DNA of 64,000 nt from assembly GCA_021798985.1 (NCBI GenBank), contig JAJZBI010000023.1:1-64000 (forward strand). Reading direction: 5' to 3'. The translations under genes were made by a program, and so were the position numbers. The notes beneath the pieces were generated by a model. That model was not told the DNA's origin and did no database searches. It was given only the letters and a program-made list of their open reading frames with translations. The stretch is from Actinomycetes bacterium (GTDB lineage: Bacteria > Actinomycetota > Acidimicrobiia > Acidimicrobiales > Bog-793). This document shows positions 16,498-25,322 of this stretch, piece after piece; position 1 is the stretch's first letter; each line of letters opens with the position of its first letter.

Positions 16498-17242
16498 CGC
16501 TGTCGGCCTCCTCGCCGCCGCTCTCGGCGCCGTCCTCGTCCTCCGCGGCGCTCGTCTTGGTCGCCGCCTTGGCGGCCGGCGCCGCGCCGGCTGGCTCGCT
16601 CTCGCCGGGCAACGTGTCGTCGGAGAAGACGATGACGTCGGCGCAGAGCACGTCGTAGGCGGTGAGCTGGTCCGCCGGAACGGTCGCGACGTAGCCGAGG
16701 TTGGCAAAGGACTTCGCCGCCGCCTCGTCGTCCCGGCCGAGCACCACAAGCACGGTGCCCTCGCAACCCAGCCGGCCGAGCAAGTCGACGGCCTCCTTGG
16801 TCTTCGGGCCGTCGAAGCCGAAGCGGTCGACGACGCGCACGGCCGCCTGCTGCGCGCGGTCCGACAGGGCGCAGCGCAGCGCCGCCTGCACCATCTTGCG
16901 CGGCGTCTTCTGCTCATAGCTGCGCGGCTTCGGCCCGAGCGCGATCCCGCCGCCGGCATAGTGCGGGGCGCGGATCGATCCCTGGCGGGCGTTGCCCGTG
17001 CCTTTTTGGCGGAACGGCTTGGCGCCGCCACCGCGCACCTCGGCACGCGTCTTGGTCGACTGCGTGCCCGCCCGACGCGAGGCGAGCTGGCCGGTCACGA
17101 CCTGGTGGAGCAGGGGAACGTTCACCGGCACGGAGAAGATCGCCGGGTCGAGACGGACCTGGCCGAGCTCCCCACCGGAAAAGGCGCTGCGGGTGACGGT
17201 GACCGGCTCGAGGCGAACCGGGTCGTTGTGCACGATGCTCAT
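16490..17242 (-). CDS. rplD: 50S ribosomal protein L4 with acidic tail
   Basis: L4 lines the exit tunnel and in E. coli represses the S10 operon by acting on its leader. The core has VTGQLASRRAGTQSTKTRAE, VRGGGAKPFRQKGTGNARQG and SIRAPHYAGGGIALGPKPR. After about residue 210 there is an Ala- then Asp/Glu-rich tail of roughly 40 residues. The ATG at 17242 overlaps the rplC stop by one base; a GTG one codon earlier is less likely. Confidence 0.96.
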   Translation of the reverse strand: MSIVHNDPVRLEPVTVTRSAFSGGELGQVRLDPAIFSVPVNVPLLHQVVTGQLASRRAGTQSTKTRAEVRGGGAKPFRQKGTGNARQGSIRAPHYAGGGIALGPKPRSYEQKTPRKMVQAALRCALSDRAQQAAVRVVDRFGFDGPKTKEAVDLLGRLGCEGTVLVVLGRDDEAAAKSFANLGYVATVPADQLTAYDVLCADVIVFSDDTLPGESEPAGAAPAAKAATKTSAAEDEDGAESGGEEADSDE

Positions 17243-17883
17243 CACTTGCCGCCCTTCACTGCCTGGCGGAGCACCACGAGGCCGCCGTTCGGCCCGGGAA
17301 CCGCACCCTTCACGAGCACGAGCTGGCGCTCGGCGTCGGCCTCGACGACCTCTAAGTTGAGGGTCGTCACCCGGGCCGCACCGAGGTGGCCGGCCATCCG
17401 AGTGCCCTTGAAGACGCGCGCCGGGGTGGCGCAGGCACCGATCGATCCCGGCGCGCGGTGTTTCTTGTGGTTGCCGTGCCCGCCGCCCTGGCCGCTGAAG
17501 TTGTGCCGCTTCATGCCACCGGCGAAGCCCTTGCCCTTGGAGATCGCCGTGACGTCGACGAGCTCACCCGCCGCCAGCAGCCCGGCGTCGATCTCCTGGC
17601 CGACGGCGTAGCCGTCGGTGCTGTCGAGGCGCAGCTCGACGAGGCGGCGCCCCGGCTCAACCCCGGCCTTGGTGAAGTGGCCGGCCTCAGGCTTGCCGAG
17701 CGCCGCGGCCTTCTTCACGCCGTAGGTGACCTGCAGGGCGGAATAGCCCTCGCGCTCAGGCGTCTTGACCTGCACGACGCGCACGGGGGCCACCTTGACG
17801 ACCGTCACCGGTACGGCACGCTGTTCGGCGTCGAAGATCTGGGTCATCCCCACCTTCTCGCCGACGATCGCCTTCGTTGCCAT
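17242..17883 (-). CDS. rplC: 50S ribosomal protein L3
   Basis: L3 is one of two proteins that initiate 50S assembly. The 213-residue product has KAIVGEKVGMTQIFDAEQR and the tip loop GFAGGMKRHNFSGQGGGHGN (with the Gln that PrmB methylates in some bacteria). It also has HRAPGSIGACATPARVFKGT. The ATG is at 17883. Unusually, 318 nt separate it from rpsJ, and a promoter-like signal and terminator-like hairpin lie in that gap, so rplC probably leads its own operon. Confidence 0.97.
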   Translation of the reverse strand: MATKAIVGEKVGMTQIFDAEQRAVPVTVVKVAPVRVVQVKTPEREGYSALQVTYGVKKAAALGKPEAGHFTKAGVEPGRRLVELRLDSTDGYAVGQEIDAGLLAAGELVDVTAISKGKGFAGGMKRHNFSGQGGGHGNHKKHRAPGSIGACATPARVFKGTRMAGHLGAARVTTLNLEVVEADAERQLVLVKGAVPGPNGGLVVLRQAVKGGK

Positions 17884-18165
17884 CGTGCTCGCTCTCCATC
17901 TGAAAAAACTTGGCTGACCTTCGAACCGGCACGGTGCCACCGCGGCGGCACCGTCCCGAGACGGTGGGAGGCCGAGGCCGTCCCCTTGCATGCGTGCGCT
18001 CCGCCGGGAAGTCCCGAGCGGAGCGCTCTTCGTTGTTGCTGGGCGGTCCCCCGGCAAGCACCGGGGCACGCTCAGACGTCAGTCTCGGAGCCCAGCTCGC
18101 GCCAGCGCGCGGGCAAGGAGCTGCATGTTAGCACCTCGGCGGATCACGCCAAAGGGCCAAGCAGC
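17884..18165 (-). promoter_or_regulatory. Leader region upstream of rplC
   Basis: No gene is seen in this 318-nt gap. It holds the promoter-like signal described next and a leader of about 235 nt. In the leader, 17931-17942 and 17943-17954 form a near-perfect 12-bp palindrome (one mismatch). The position matches that of an L4-type S10 leader, but that leader fold was not recognised. Confidence 0.4.
18125..18152 (-). promoter_or_regulatory. Promoter candidate for the rplC operon
   Basis: On the minus strand TTGGCG (18147-18152) and TAACAT (18125-18130) are separated by 16 nt. Each hexamer matches the vegetative consensus at four of six positions. It begins 13 nt past the hairpin that follows rpsJ, which is where a new transcription unit would be expected. 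Confidence 0.5.
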
Positions 18166-18197
18166 GTGCAGCCGGCCGCCTGGGCGGCCGGCTGCAC
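18166..18197 (-). terminator. 15-bp inverted repeat after rpsJ
   Basis: gtgcagccggccgcc (18166-18180) is repeated perfectly in inverse at 18183-18197 with a 2-nt gap, so it folds as a 14-bp stem with a 4-base loop. It starts 4 nt after the rpsJ stop. There is no strong U-tract. It probably ends the rpsL-rpsG-fusA-tuf-rpsJ transcript. Confidence 0.6.
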
Positions 18198-18201
18198 GAG
18201 C

Positions 18202-18528
18202 TCATGCGGATTGGATCTTGATCTCGATGTCGACGCCGGCCGGCAGGTCGAGGCGCTGCAGCGAGTCCACCGTCTTCGGCGTGTGCTCGACGATGTCGAC
18301 GAGGCGCTTGTGGATCCGCATCTCGAAGTGCTCGCGGCTGTCCTTGTACTTGTGCGGCGAGCGGATGACCGTGTAGCGGTGGCGCTCGGTCGGCAGTGGC
18401 ACCGGGCCACGGACCTGCGCCTGGGTGCGCAGCACCGTCTCCACGATCTTCTTCGTCGACTGGTCGACCACCTCGTGGTCGTACGCCTTGAGGCGGATGC
18501 GGATCCGCTGGCGGGGGCCGTCGGCCAT
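18202..18528 (-). CDS. rpsJ: 30S ribosomal protein S10
   Basis: S10 (NusE) is a 30S head protein that also joins NusB in antitermination complexes. The 108-residue product has [39 protein letters not shown] and the ending [10 protein letters not shown]. It follows tuf by 13 nt and is followed by a strong hairpin, so here it behaves as the last gene of the str operon instead of the first gene of the S10 operon. Confidence 0.97.
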   Translation of the reverse strand: MADGPRQRIRIRLKAYDHEVVDQSTKKIVETVLRTQAQVRGPVPLPTERHRYTVIRSPHKYKDSREHFEMRIHKRLVDIVEHTPKTVDSLQRLDLPAGVDIEIKIQSA

Positions 18529-18541
18529 CTCGGTCCGACCC

Positions 18542-19729
18542 CTACTTCAAGATCTTGGTGACGACGCCGGAGCCCACCGTGTGGCCACCCTCGCGGATGG
18601 CGAAGCGAAGCCCCTCGTCCATGGCGATCGGCTTCTGCAGCTCGACGGTCATGGCCGTGTTGTCGCCCGGCATGACCATCTCGGTACCCTCGGGGAGGGA
18701 GATCGACCCGGTCACGTCGGTGGTCCGGAAGTAGAACTGCGGGCGGTAGTTCGTGAAGAACGGCTTGTGCCGGCCGCCCTCGTCCTTTTTCAGGACGTAG
18801 ACGTTGGCCTCGAAGTTGGTGTGCGGCGTGATCGAGCCGGGCTTGCACAGCACCTGGCCGCGCTCAACGTCTTCCTTCTTCGTGCCGCGCAGCAAGATGC
18901 CGACGTTGTCCCCGGCCTGGCCGGAGTCGAGCAGCTTGCGGAACATCTCGACGCCCGTCACGACCGTCTTCTGGGTCGGGCGCAGGCCGACGATCTCGAC
19001 CTCGTCGCCGACCTTGACCATGCCCTGTTCGATACGGCCAGTGACGACCGTGCCACGACCGGTGATGGTCATGACGTCCTCAATCGACATCAGCAGCGGG
19101 CGGTCGACGTCGCGTTGGGGCTCGGGGATGTAGGAGTCCACGGCGTCCATCAGCGCCACGATCTGGTCGGCGGCGGCGGTGTCGCCCTCGAGGGCCTTCA
19201 GCGCCGAGACGCGCACGATCGGCGTGTCGTCACCGGGGAACTCGTACTCGTTGAGCAGCTCGCGGACCTCGAGCTCAACGAGGTCCAGCAGCTCCTCGTC
19301 GTCAACCATGTCGGCCTTGTTGAGGGCGACGACGATCGAGGGCACGCCCACCTGGCGGGCGAGCAGCACGTGCTCACGCGTCTGGGGCATCGGGCCGTCG
19401 GCGGCCGAGACCACGAGGATCGCCCCGTCGACCTGGGCGGCGCCGGTGATCATGTTCTTGATGTAGTCCGCGTGACCCGGCATGTCGACGTGCGCGTAGT
19501 GGCGCTTGTCGGTCTCGTACTCGACGTGGGCGATCGAGATGGTGATGCCACGCGCCTTCTCCTCGGGGGCCTTGTCGATCTGGTCGAAGGCCGTGAAGGC
19601 GACGCTGGGGTTGCGGTCGTGGAGGACCTTGGTGATCGCCGCGGTCAAGGTCGTCTTGCCGTGGTCGATGTGCCCCATGGTTCCGATGTTCACATGGGGC
19701 TTGTTGCGCTCGAACTTCTGCTTCGCCAT
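18542..19729 (-). CDS. tuf: Translation elongation factor Tu
   Basis: EF-Tu delivers aminoacyl-tRNA to the ribosome as a GTP complex. The 395-residue protein shows all G motifs: [10 protein letters not shown] near residue 19, [12 protein letters not shown], and [15 protein letters not shown]. Domains 2 and 3 follow ([25 protein letters not shown]). It is a single copy within this window, 173 nt after fusA. That spacer contains an 8-bp hairpin (19853-19871) but no convincing promoter was found. Confidence 0.98.
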   Translation of the reverse strand: MAKQKFERNKPHVNIGTMGHIDHGKTTLTAAITKVLHDRNPSVAFTAFDQIDKAPEEKARGITISIAHVEYETDKRHYAHVDMPGHADYIKNMITGAAQVDGAILVVSAADGPMPQTREHVLLARQVGVPSIVVALNKADMVDDEELLDLVELEVRELLNEYEFPGDDTPIVRVSALKALEGDTAAADQIVALMDAVDSYIPEPQRDVDRPLLMSIEDVMTITGRGTVVTGRIEQGMVKVGDEVEIVGLRPTQKTVVTGVEMFRKLLDSGQAGDNVGILLRGTKKEDVERGQVLCKPGSITPHTNFEANVYVLKKDEGGRHKPFFTNYRPQFYFRTTDVTGSISLPEGTEMVMPGDNTAMTVELQKPIAMDEGLRFAIREGGHTVGSGVVTKILK

Positions 19730-19902
19730 GGCTGGAGACAGCTCCGTCTGTGCTTGAGGGCGAGCCGCTCCGGCACGCCGTGGGGTGTGGACTGCTTGGT
19801 GGGTGTGGCCGCTGGTCGGGGCCGCGCCGGACGGGCGAGCCGCCCGGCTCGACCGCAGCCAGCGGCTGCGGCGGCTCCGCCGAGCTTCCTGCCGCTTTGG
19901 CC

Positions 19903-21996
19903 CTACTCCCCCGTCGCTCGGGCGATGATCTCCCGGGCGATGGAGTCGGGGACCTCCTGGTAGGAGTTGAACTGCATCGAGTACACCGCGCGTCCCTGGG
20001 TACGGGAGCGCAGGTCAGTAGCGTAGCCGAACATATCGGACAATGGAACCTGGGCGCGGATCACCTGGTTCGAGCCGCGCTGGTCCATGCCCTCGACCCG
20101 GCCCCGGCGGGAGGAGAGGTCGCCGATCACGTCGCCCATGTACTCCTCGGGCGTGACGACCTCGACCGCCATGATCGGCTCGAGCAGCACCGGGCGGGCG
20201 GCCCGGGCCGCCTTCTTGAAGCCCATCGAGCCGGCGATCTTGAAGGCCATCTCGGACGAGTCGACGTCGTGGTAGGAGCCGAAGACGAGGGACGCCCGGA
20301 TGTCGACCATCGGGTAGCCGGCGAGCACACCGGACTCCATCGCCTCGCGGATCCCGGCGTCGATCGAGGGGATGTACTCCTTCGGGATCACCCCACCGGT
20401 GATCTTGTCGACGAACTCGTAGCCGCCGCCCGGGCCCGTCGGCTCGAGATCGAGCACGACGTGACCGTACTGGCCACGACCACCGGTCTGGCGGATGTAG
20501 CGCTCCTCGATCTTTTGCACCGAATCGCGGATCGTCTCCCGGTAGGCCACCTGGGGCTTGCCGACATGCGCGTCGACCTTGAACTCGCGCAGCATCCGGT
20601 CGACGAGGACCTCGAGGTGCAGTTCGCCCATGCCGGAGATGACCGTCTGGCCCGTCTCCTCGTCCGTGCGGACGCGGAAGGTCGGGTCCTCCTCGGAGAG
20701 CGCGTACAGCGCCTTGGAGAGCTTGTCCTGGTCGGCCTTGGTCTTCGGCTCGACCGCGACATGGATGACCGGCTCGGGGAACTCGAGCGACTCGAGCACG
20801 ATCGGCGCGTCCGCGGCGCACAGGGTGTCCCCGGTCGTGGTCGACTTGAGGCCGACGACGGCGACGATGTCCCCGGTGTGGACCTCCTCGCGGTCCTCGC
20901 GGTGGTTGGCGTGCATCTGCAGGATGCGGCCGATGCGCTCTTTCTTGTCCTTGGTCGAGTTCAGCACGGTCGTGCCCTTGGCCAAGGTGCCGGAGTAGAC
21001 GCGCAGATAGGTGAGCTTGCCGACGAAGGGGTCGCTCATGATCTTGAAGGCGAGCGCCGAGAAGGGCTCGGCGTCATCGGCCTTGCGCTCGAGCGCCTCG
21101 TCGCCGCGCAGCGCCTTGCCCTCGGTCGGCGGGATGTCGAGCGGGCTCGGCAGGTAGTCGACGACGGCGTCGAGCATCGGCTGCACGCCCTTGTTCTTGA
21201 AGGCCGAGCCGCACAGCACCGGGACGAAGTCGCCGGCGATGGTGCCGTTGCGCAGGGCGCGGCGCAGGTCCTCGGCCGTGATCTCCTCGTCGCCGACGTA
21301 CTTCTCCATGACGGTGTCGTCGTGGTTGGACACGATGTCGATCAGCTCGTGGCGGGCGGCCGCGGCGGTGTCCTTCAGTCCGGCGGGGATCTCCTCGGCG
21401 CTCCACTTCTCGCCGAGGCCCTCCTCCTGCCAGATCAGGGCCTTCATCTCGAGCAGGTCGACCACGCCGGCGAAGTCCGCCTCGGCGCCGATCGGCAGCT
21501 GGACGACGGCGGGGACCGCGTCGAGGCGGTCGCGGATCATCTGGACGCAGCGCTCGAAGTTCGCCCCGATGCGGTCCATCTTGTTGACGAAGCAAAAGCG
21601 CGGGACGCGGTACTTGTCCGCCTGGCGCCACACCGTCTCGGACTGCGGCTCGACGCCGGCGACGGCGTCGAAGACGGCGACCGCGCCGTCGAGCACGCGC
21701 AGCGAGCGCTCCACCTCGACGGTGAAGTCGACGTGGCCCGGGGTGTCGATGATGTTGATGATGCAGTCGCGCCACTGCGCGGTGGTCGCTGCCGAGGTGA
21801 TCGTGATGCCGCGCTCTTGCTCTTGGACCATCCAGTCCATCGTCGCGGCGCCCTCGTGGACCTCACCGATCTTGTAGTTGCGCCCCGTGTAGTACAAGAT
21901 GCGCTCGGTCGTGGTGGTCTTGCCCGCGTCGATATGGGCCATGATCCCGATGTTGCGGGTCTTGGCCAGCGGGAAGGGGCGGTTGCTGTTCGCCAT
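19903..21996 (-). CDS. fusA: Translation elongation factor G
   Basis: EF-G catalyses ribosomal translocation and recycling. At 697 residues it has the full five-domain length: P-loop [32 protein letters not shown] (switch I region), [20 protein letters not shown] and the NKMDR motif. Domain IV ([17 protein letters not shown]) and domain V are also present. It lies between rpsG (168 nt upstream) and tuf, the standard str order. Confidence 0.98.
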   Translation of the reverse strand: MANSNRPFPLAKTRNIGIMAHIDAGKTTTTERILYYTGRNYKIGEVHEGAATMDWMVQEQERGITITSAATTAQWRDCIINIIDTPGHVDFTVEVERSLRVLDGAVAVFDAVAGVEPQSETVWRQADKYRVPRFCFVNKMDRIGANFERCVQMIRDRLDAVPAVVQLPIGAEADFAGVVDLLEMKALIWQEEGLGEKWSAEEIPAGLKDTAAAARHELIDIVSNHDDTVMEKYVGDEEITAEDLRRALRNGTIAGDFVPVLCGSAFKNKGVQPMLDAVVDYLPSPLDIPPTEGKALRGDEALERKADDAEPFSALAFKIMSDPFVGKLTYLRVYSGTLAKGTTVLNSTKDKKERIGRILQMHANHREDREEVHTGDIVAVVGLKSTTTGDTLCAADAPIVLESLEFPEPVIHVAVEPKTKADQDKLSKALYALSEEDPTFRVRTDEETGQTVISGMGELHLEVLVDRMLREFKVDAHVGKPQVAYRETIRDSVQKIEERYIRQTGGRGQYGHVVLDLEPTGPGGGYEFVDKITGGVIPKEYIPSIDAGIREAMESGVLAGYPMVDIRASLVFGSYHDVDSSEMAFKIAGSMGFKKAARAARPVLLEPIMAVEVVTPEEYMGDVIGDLSSRRGRVEGMDQRGSNQVIRAQVPLSDMFGYATDLRSRTQGRAVYSMQFNSYQEVPDSIAREIIARATGE

Positions 21997-22164
21997 GGGA
22001 CTCTTCTCTGCTCTGCTTCTTCGCTCGGTTTATGCGATCTGGCGGATCAACGCGTGCGACCGACGGCGTGTTCCACGCCGCTTCCGGTCGTCCCGCGCGG
22101 GCGCGAGACCCATCGGGTGGTGGCTTGCGGGAGCCACCCACCGCGGTGTGCCGCCGGCGCCCTG

Positions 22165-22635
22165 CTACCAGCGGTAGTGGGCGAACGCCTTGTTCGACTC
22201 GGCCATCTTGTGCATGTCGTCGCGGCGCTTGACCGCGGCGCCAAGGCCGTTGGCGGCGTCCAGGATCTCGTTAGCGAGCCGCATCGCCATCGTGCGCTCG
22301 CGGCGCTGGCGCGAGTAGCCGACCAGCCAGCGGATCGACAGCGTGGTCGCCCGGCGGGGGCGCACCTCGACCGGCACCTGGTAGGTCGCCCCACCGACGC
22401 GGCGGCTCTTCACCTCGAGCTCCGGCCGGGTGTTCTCGAGCGCCCGCTTCAGTGTGGCGATCGCCTCGCCGCCCGTACGCTCGCCCACGGTGTCGAGGGC
22501 CTCGTAGACGATCCGCTCGGCCAGGCTTCGCTTGCCCCGGCTGAGCACCTTGTTTACGAGCTGGGTGACGAGCAGCGAACGGTAGACCGGGTCCGGCTGG
22601 AGCTCGCGGCGGGGGGCGGGGCCGTTGCGGGGCAT
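22165..22635 (-). CDS. rpsG: 30S ribosomal protein S7
   Basis: S7 organises the 3' domain of 16S rRNA and is the autogenous repressor of the str operon in E. coli. The 156-residue protein has [40 protein letters not shown] and [20 protein letters not shown]. The ATG at 22635 shares a base with the rpsL stop (TAATG). The 168-nt spacer before fusA holds a 7-bp hairpin at 22119-22138. Confidence 0.97.
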   Translation of the reverse strand: MPRNGPAPRRELQPDPVYRSLLVTQLVNKVLSRGKRSLAERIVYEALDTVGERTGGEAIATLKRALENTRPELEVKSRRVGGATYQVPVEVRPRRATTLSIRWLVGYSRQRRERTMAMRLANEILDAANGLGAAVKRRDDMHKMAESNKAFAHYRW

Positions 22636-23006
22636 TAGGACTCCTTCTTCGCGCCGTAGCGGCTGCGGGCCTGGGCACGGTCGCGGACTCCCGAGGTGTC
22701 GAGGGTGCCGCGGACGATCTTGTAACGCACGCCCGGCAGGTCCTTCACCCGGCCGCCGCGCACGAGCACGATCGAGTGCTCCTGGAGGTTGTGCCCGATA
22801 CCCGGGATATAGGCCGTGACCTCGACGCCGCCCGTCAGGCGGACGCGCGCCACCTTGCGCAGCGCCGAGTTCGGCTTCTTCGGAGTCGTCGTGTAGACGC
22901 GCGTGCAGACCCCGCGGCGCTGCGGAGCGCCCTTCAGGGCAGGAGTCTTCGTCTTCTTCTGCTTGGAGGCTCGTCCCTTGCGGACGAGCTGGGCAATCGT
23001 GGGCAC
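22635..23006 (-). CDS. rpsL: 30S ribosomal protein S12
   Basis: S12 controls decoding accuracy. The 123-residue protein has a GTG start at 23006 behind GAGGGAG, then (M)[11 protein letters not shown]. The streptomycin-relevant loops read [15 protein letters not shown] and [17 protein letters not shown], i.e. the unmutated, sensitive-type lysines. The frame upstream of the GTG is open but consists of leader and repeat sequence. It heads the str operon. Confidence 0.97.
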   Translation of the reverse strand: MPTIAQLVRKGRASKQKKTKTPALKGAPQRRGVCTRVYTTTPKKPNSALRKVARVRLTGGVEVTAYIPGIGHNLQEHSIVLVRGGRVKDLPGVRYKIVRGTLDTSGVRDRAQARSRYGAKKES

Positions 23007-23150
23007 GCGCTCCCTCTCGGCAAGACCAGCGGGGGTGTGCTGACGCCCGGCAGAGCCAAGAGGCGACAGCCTGTCCATGGTAGGCGCGACGCACCAGGTG
23101 CACAACCACGCCATGGCAACCGGGCTGACCTGCTGCCCGGCCGACGTTGG
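23007..23150 (-). promoter_or_regulatory. Leader of the str operon
   Basis: This 144-nt stretch lies between the rpsL start and the -10 box and is probably the untranslated leader. No conserved element was recognised. Together with the promoter and repeats upstream it forms a 313-nt gene-free interval; nothing clear was seen from 23229 to 23319. Confidence 0.4.
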
Positions 23151-23156
23151 AGTATA
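23151..23156 (-). promoter_or_regulatory. -10 box TATACT for rpsL operon
   Basis: A near-consensus -10 hexamer (TATACT on the minus strand) lies 144 nt upstream of the rpsL start. No -35 stands at the ideal 17-nt spacing. A TGGACC at 20-nt spacing falls inside the first of three tandem repeats. Strong rRNA-like or stringently regulated promoters often depend on extra upstream sites. Confidence 0.55.
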
Positions 23157-23171
23157 CCTCCCCAGCCCTCC

Positions 23172-23228
23172 GCCACGGTCCAGCAGCCGCGCCACGGTCC
23201 AGCAGCCGCGGCACGGTCCAGCAGCCGC
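23172..23228. repeat. Three tandem 19-bp repeats upstream of rpsL
   Basis: The unit gccacggtccagcagccgc occurs at 23172-23190 and 23191-23209, and with one changed base at 23210-23228. The copies are exactly adjacent. They abut the -10 box of the rpsL promoter and cover where the -35 and upstream activator sites would be. They may be binding sites for a regulator, or a simple duplication. Confidence 0.8.
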
Positions 23229-23319
23229 GGGCCCGCGTGCGAACGCCGCCACGACGGGAGCCGGCGCCCCCGGCCCCGTGGGAGGCTCCAGCCGGGCGGG
23301 GCCGGGACGCTCGGCCCGC

Positions 23320-24432
23320 TCAGCCGGGCCAGATCAGCCTGGTCCCCCGATACAGCGAGGCGGCGAGTCCCGGGTCCTCCACGCTCGAAAGCGCCGGGAC
23401 CTTCTTGACGATGTGGAAGTCCACGAGCGCCTTCGCCTCGGGTGCCCACTCGGCGTAGCTCTCGACGCCGATGCCCTTGCCGGCGAGGTGGTGGTGCTCG
23501 GCGAGGGCCGCCTCGAAGCGCCACTCGGTGAGGTTGTGGGCGGCGTTGTAGTCGACGCCGGCGGCCTTGGCCGCCTGGCGCTCCCCCGAGATGCAGACGG
23601 TGGCGTGCTGGGCGCAGTAGGCGAACGCGTGCAGCTCGGCCCGCAGGAAGTCGGCCGCTGCCTGGCGGTGCTGGCGGACGAAGCCGGCGTTCATCACCTG
23701 GACGTTGAAGGTGCCCTTCACCCCGTAGCGGCTCGGCACGTACTCGCGAAAGGCCTGGTGCGCGGCGCGCAGGGTGATCGGCTCGTTCGACTGGTAGGCC
23801 TGGATGGCGTCGAAGTGCCCCTCGGTCAACAGCAGCGGGTTGTAGGAGTTGTCCACCACCAGCTGCACCTTGTCGGCTCCCGCCGCCGCCAGCATCTCTT
23901 GGATCGCGACCGGCAGGGCGGGGTGGTAGCCGAGGGTCTTGTGGTTGAGCTGCTTGAGGCTCGTGATCGACGGCTTGGTCAAGATCGCGTAGTCCGAGGT
24001 GTCGCCGTAAGTGGCGACCGCCACCATGTTGGTGTTCCCCGACGCCACCGACTGCAGGAAGTCGGCGGCGCTCCCCTCCCCGCTGACCGTCGCCCGGCCG
24101 GTCGAGACGAGCGCCACGGGGTTCGCCGAGGCGGGCGAGGAGACGAAGGTCACCTTCAGGCACTCATCGGTGAAATAGCCGAGGCGGATCGCGGCCTCGA
24201 CGTCCAAGATCCCCGCCGAGGCGTCGAAGCCGAAGGGCGACGCGAAGGTCAGCGTCCCGAGCCTGCGGTTCCCCGCGCAGGCGGCTCCCGAAAGGTGCGC
24301 CGCGTGTGCTCGGGCGCTCGGGCGCGCGGTGGCCGAGGAGCACGCCGCGCTCGTCGCCAGCGCGGCGCCGGCGAGGAAGGCGCCGAAGCCGGCGCGCCAC
24401 CGCCAGCGGCGGCGAGGTGGACGGGCGGGCAT
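23320..24432 (-). CDS. ABC transporter substrate-binding lipoprotein, NMT1/SsuA-like
   Basis: This 370-residue exported protein would bind a small solute for the adjacent permease and ATPase. It has a twin-basic N-terminus ([15 protein letters not shown]), a hydrophobic segment and a lipobox-like ATSAACSS near residue 32. The NMT1/THI5-type fold follows, with [29 protein letters not shown] and [11 protein letters not shown]. The family includes binders of sulfonates, nitrate, riboflavin and thiamine precursors. The NEP motif leans towards the thiamine/riboflavin side, but the substrate is unresolved. The ATG at 24432 has GGGAG 6 nt upstream. No TPP or FMN riboswitch was recognised before the operon. 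Confidence 0.8.
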   Translation of the reverse strand: MPARPPRRRWRWRAGFGAFLAGAALATSAACSSATARPSARAHAAHLSGAACAGNRRLGTLTFASPFGFDASAGILDVEAAIRLGYFTDECLKVTFVSSPASANPVALVSTGRATVSGEGSAADFLQSVASGNTNMVAVATYGDTSDYAILTKPSITSLKQLNHKTLGYHPALPVAIQEMLAAAGADKVQLVVDNSYNPLLLTEGHFDAIQAYQSNEPITLRAAHQAFREYVPSRYGVKGTFNVQVMNAGFVRQHRQAAADFLRAELHAFAYCAQHATVCISGERQAAKAAGVDYNAAHNLTEWRFEAALAEHHHLAGKGIGVESYAEWAPEAKALVDFHIVKKVPALSSVEDPGLAASLYRGTRLIWPG

Positions 24433-24527
24433 CGCAGCTCCCTTCGCTTCGAACGGCGCGGGGTGATCGGCCCAGCGCTCGCGTCCTGGCCCGGACGTGC
24501 TGGCCAATGGTCTAGCGGATCGGCGGC

Positions 24528-25322
24528 TCACGCCCGCCCGCGCCGGCGGGCGACGAGCGCGCGCTCGGCAAGGACGAGCAGGACCGTCAGCACCACGCCG
24601 ATCATCGCCAGCACGAGAACGGCGGCGAAGATCTCGGGCAGGTCGTAAGTCGATTCCGCGCTCTCGATCAGGTAGCCGAGACCCGTCTGGGGCCCCGAAG
24701 TGGTGAGCTCGGCGACCACGGCGCCGACGACCGCGAGGGGCAGGCAGATCCGCGCCCCGGCGAACAGGAAGGGAAGGCTCGAGGGCAGGCGGATCCGCCA
24801 CAGCACCTCGGCTCGCCCGGCGTCCAGGCTCTGAGCGAGCTCGAGGACCGCCGGGTCGACCGAGCGCAGGCCGACGAGCGCGTTGATCAAGAACGGGAAG
24901 AAGGCGACGATCGCCGCCACCACGTAGCGGGGGGTGGCCGAGAGGCCGAGCATCACCGTCAGGGCCGGCGCGATGGCGACGACCGGGGTGACGTTGAGCG
25001 CCACGGCGAGCGGCATCACCGCCCGCTCGACGATCGGCAGCTCGCTCATCGCGACCGCGATCACAAAGGCGGCGGCGAAGGCCGCGGCGGCGCCCACGGC
25101 GACCTCCTCCAAGGTGGCCCCCGCATCCTTCGCGAACAGGCCCGGTTGGTCGGCGAGGCGGGAGAACACCGAGCCGACCGTCGGCAGCACGAGCGGGTTG
25201 TGGACGGCGATGAGCTGCCAGATACCCGCCACGACCCCGAGGGCGACGAGCGCGGGGACCACCCGGCGCGTCCCGCGCCACAGCGGACGCCGGTCGGCCA
25301 CCTCGAGCGCGCCACCGTTCAT
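24528..25322 (-). CDS. ABC transporter permease, SsuC/ThiX type
   Basis: This 264-residue membrane protein has about six hydrophobic helices (e.g. VVPALVALGVVAGIWQLIAV) and the BPD_transp_1 cytoplasmic EAA-like loop. That loop reads ELAQSLDAGRAEVLWRIRLP. It overlaps the start-side of the ATPase gene by 4 nt and is 95 nt before the binding-protein start. The three genes form a compact importer operon between rpoC and rpsL. Confidence 0.9.
   Translation of the reverse strand: MNGGALEVADRRPLWRGTRRVVPALVALGVVAGIWQLIAVHNPLVLPTVGSVFSRLADQPGLFAKDAGATLEEVAVGAAAAFAAAFVIAVAMSELPIVERAVMPLAVALNVTPVVAIAPALTVMLGLSATPRYVVAAIVAFFPFLINALVGLRSVDPAVLELAQSLDAGRAEVLWRIRLPSSLPFLFAGARICLPLAVVGAVVAELTTSGPQTGLGYLIESAESTYDLPEIFAAVLVLAMIGVVLTVLLVLAERALVARRRGRA

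Noticed and set aside
19730-19902. A separate tuf promoter between fusA and tuf
   Set aside because: No -10/-35 pair with acceptable spacing was seen, only an 8-bp hairpin at 19853-19871.
22119-22138. Terminator between rpsG and fusA
   Set aside because: A 7-bp hairpin with no U-tract in a conserved co-transcribed operon is not enough support.
23172-23228. Tandem repeats considered as a CRISPR array
   Set aside because: The 19-bp units are directly adjacent with no spacers and there are no cas genes.
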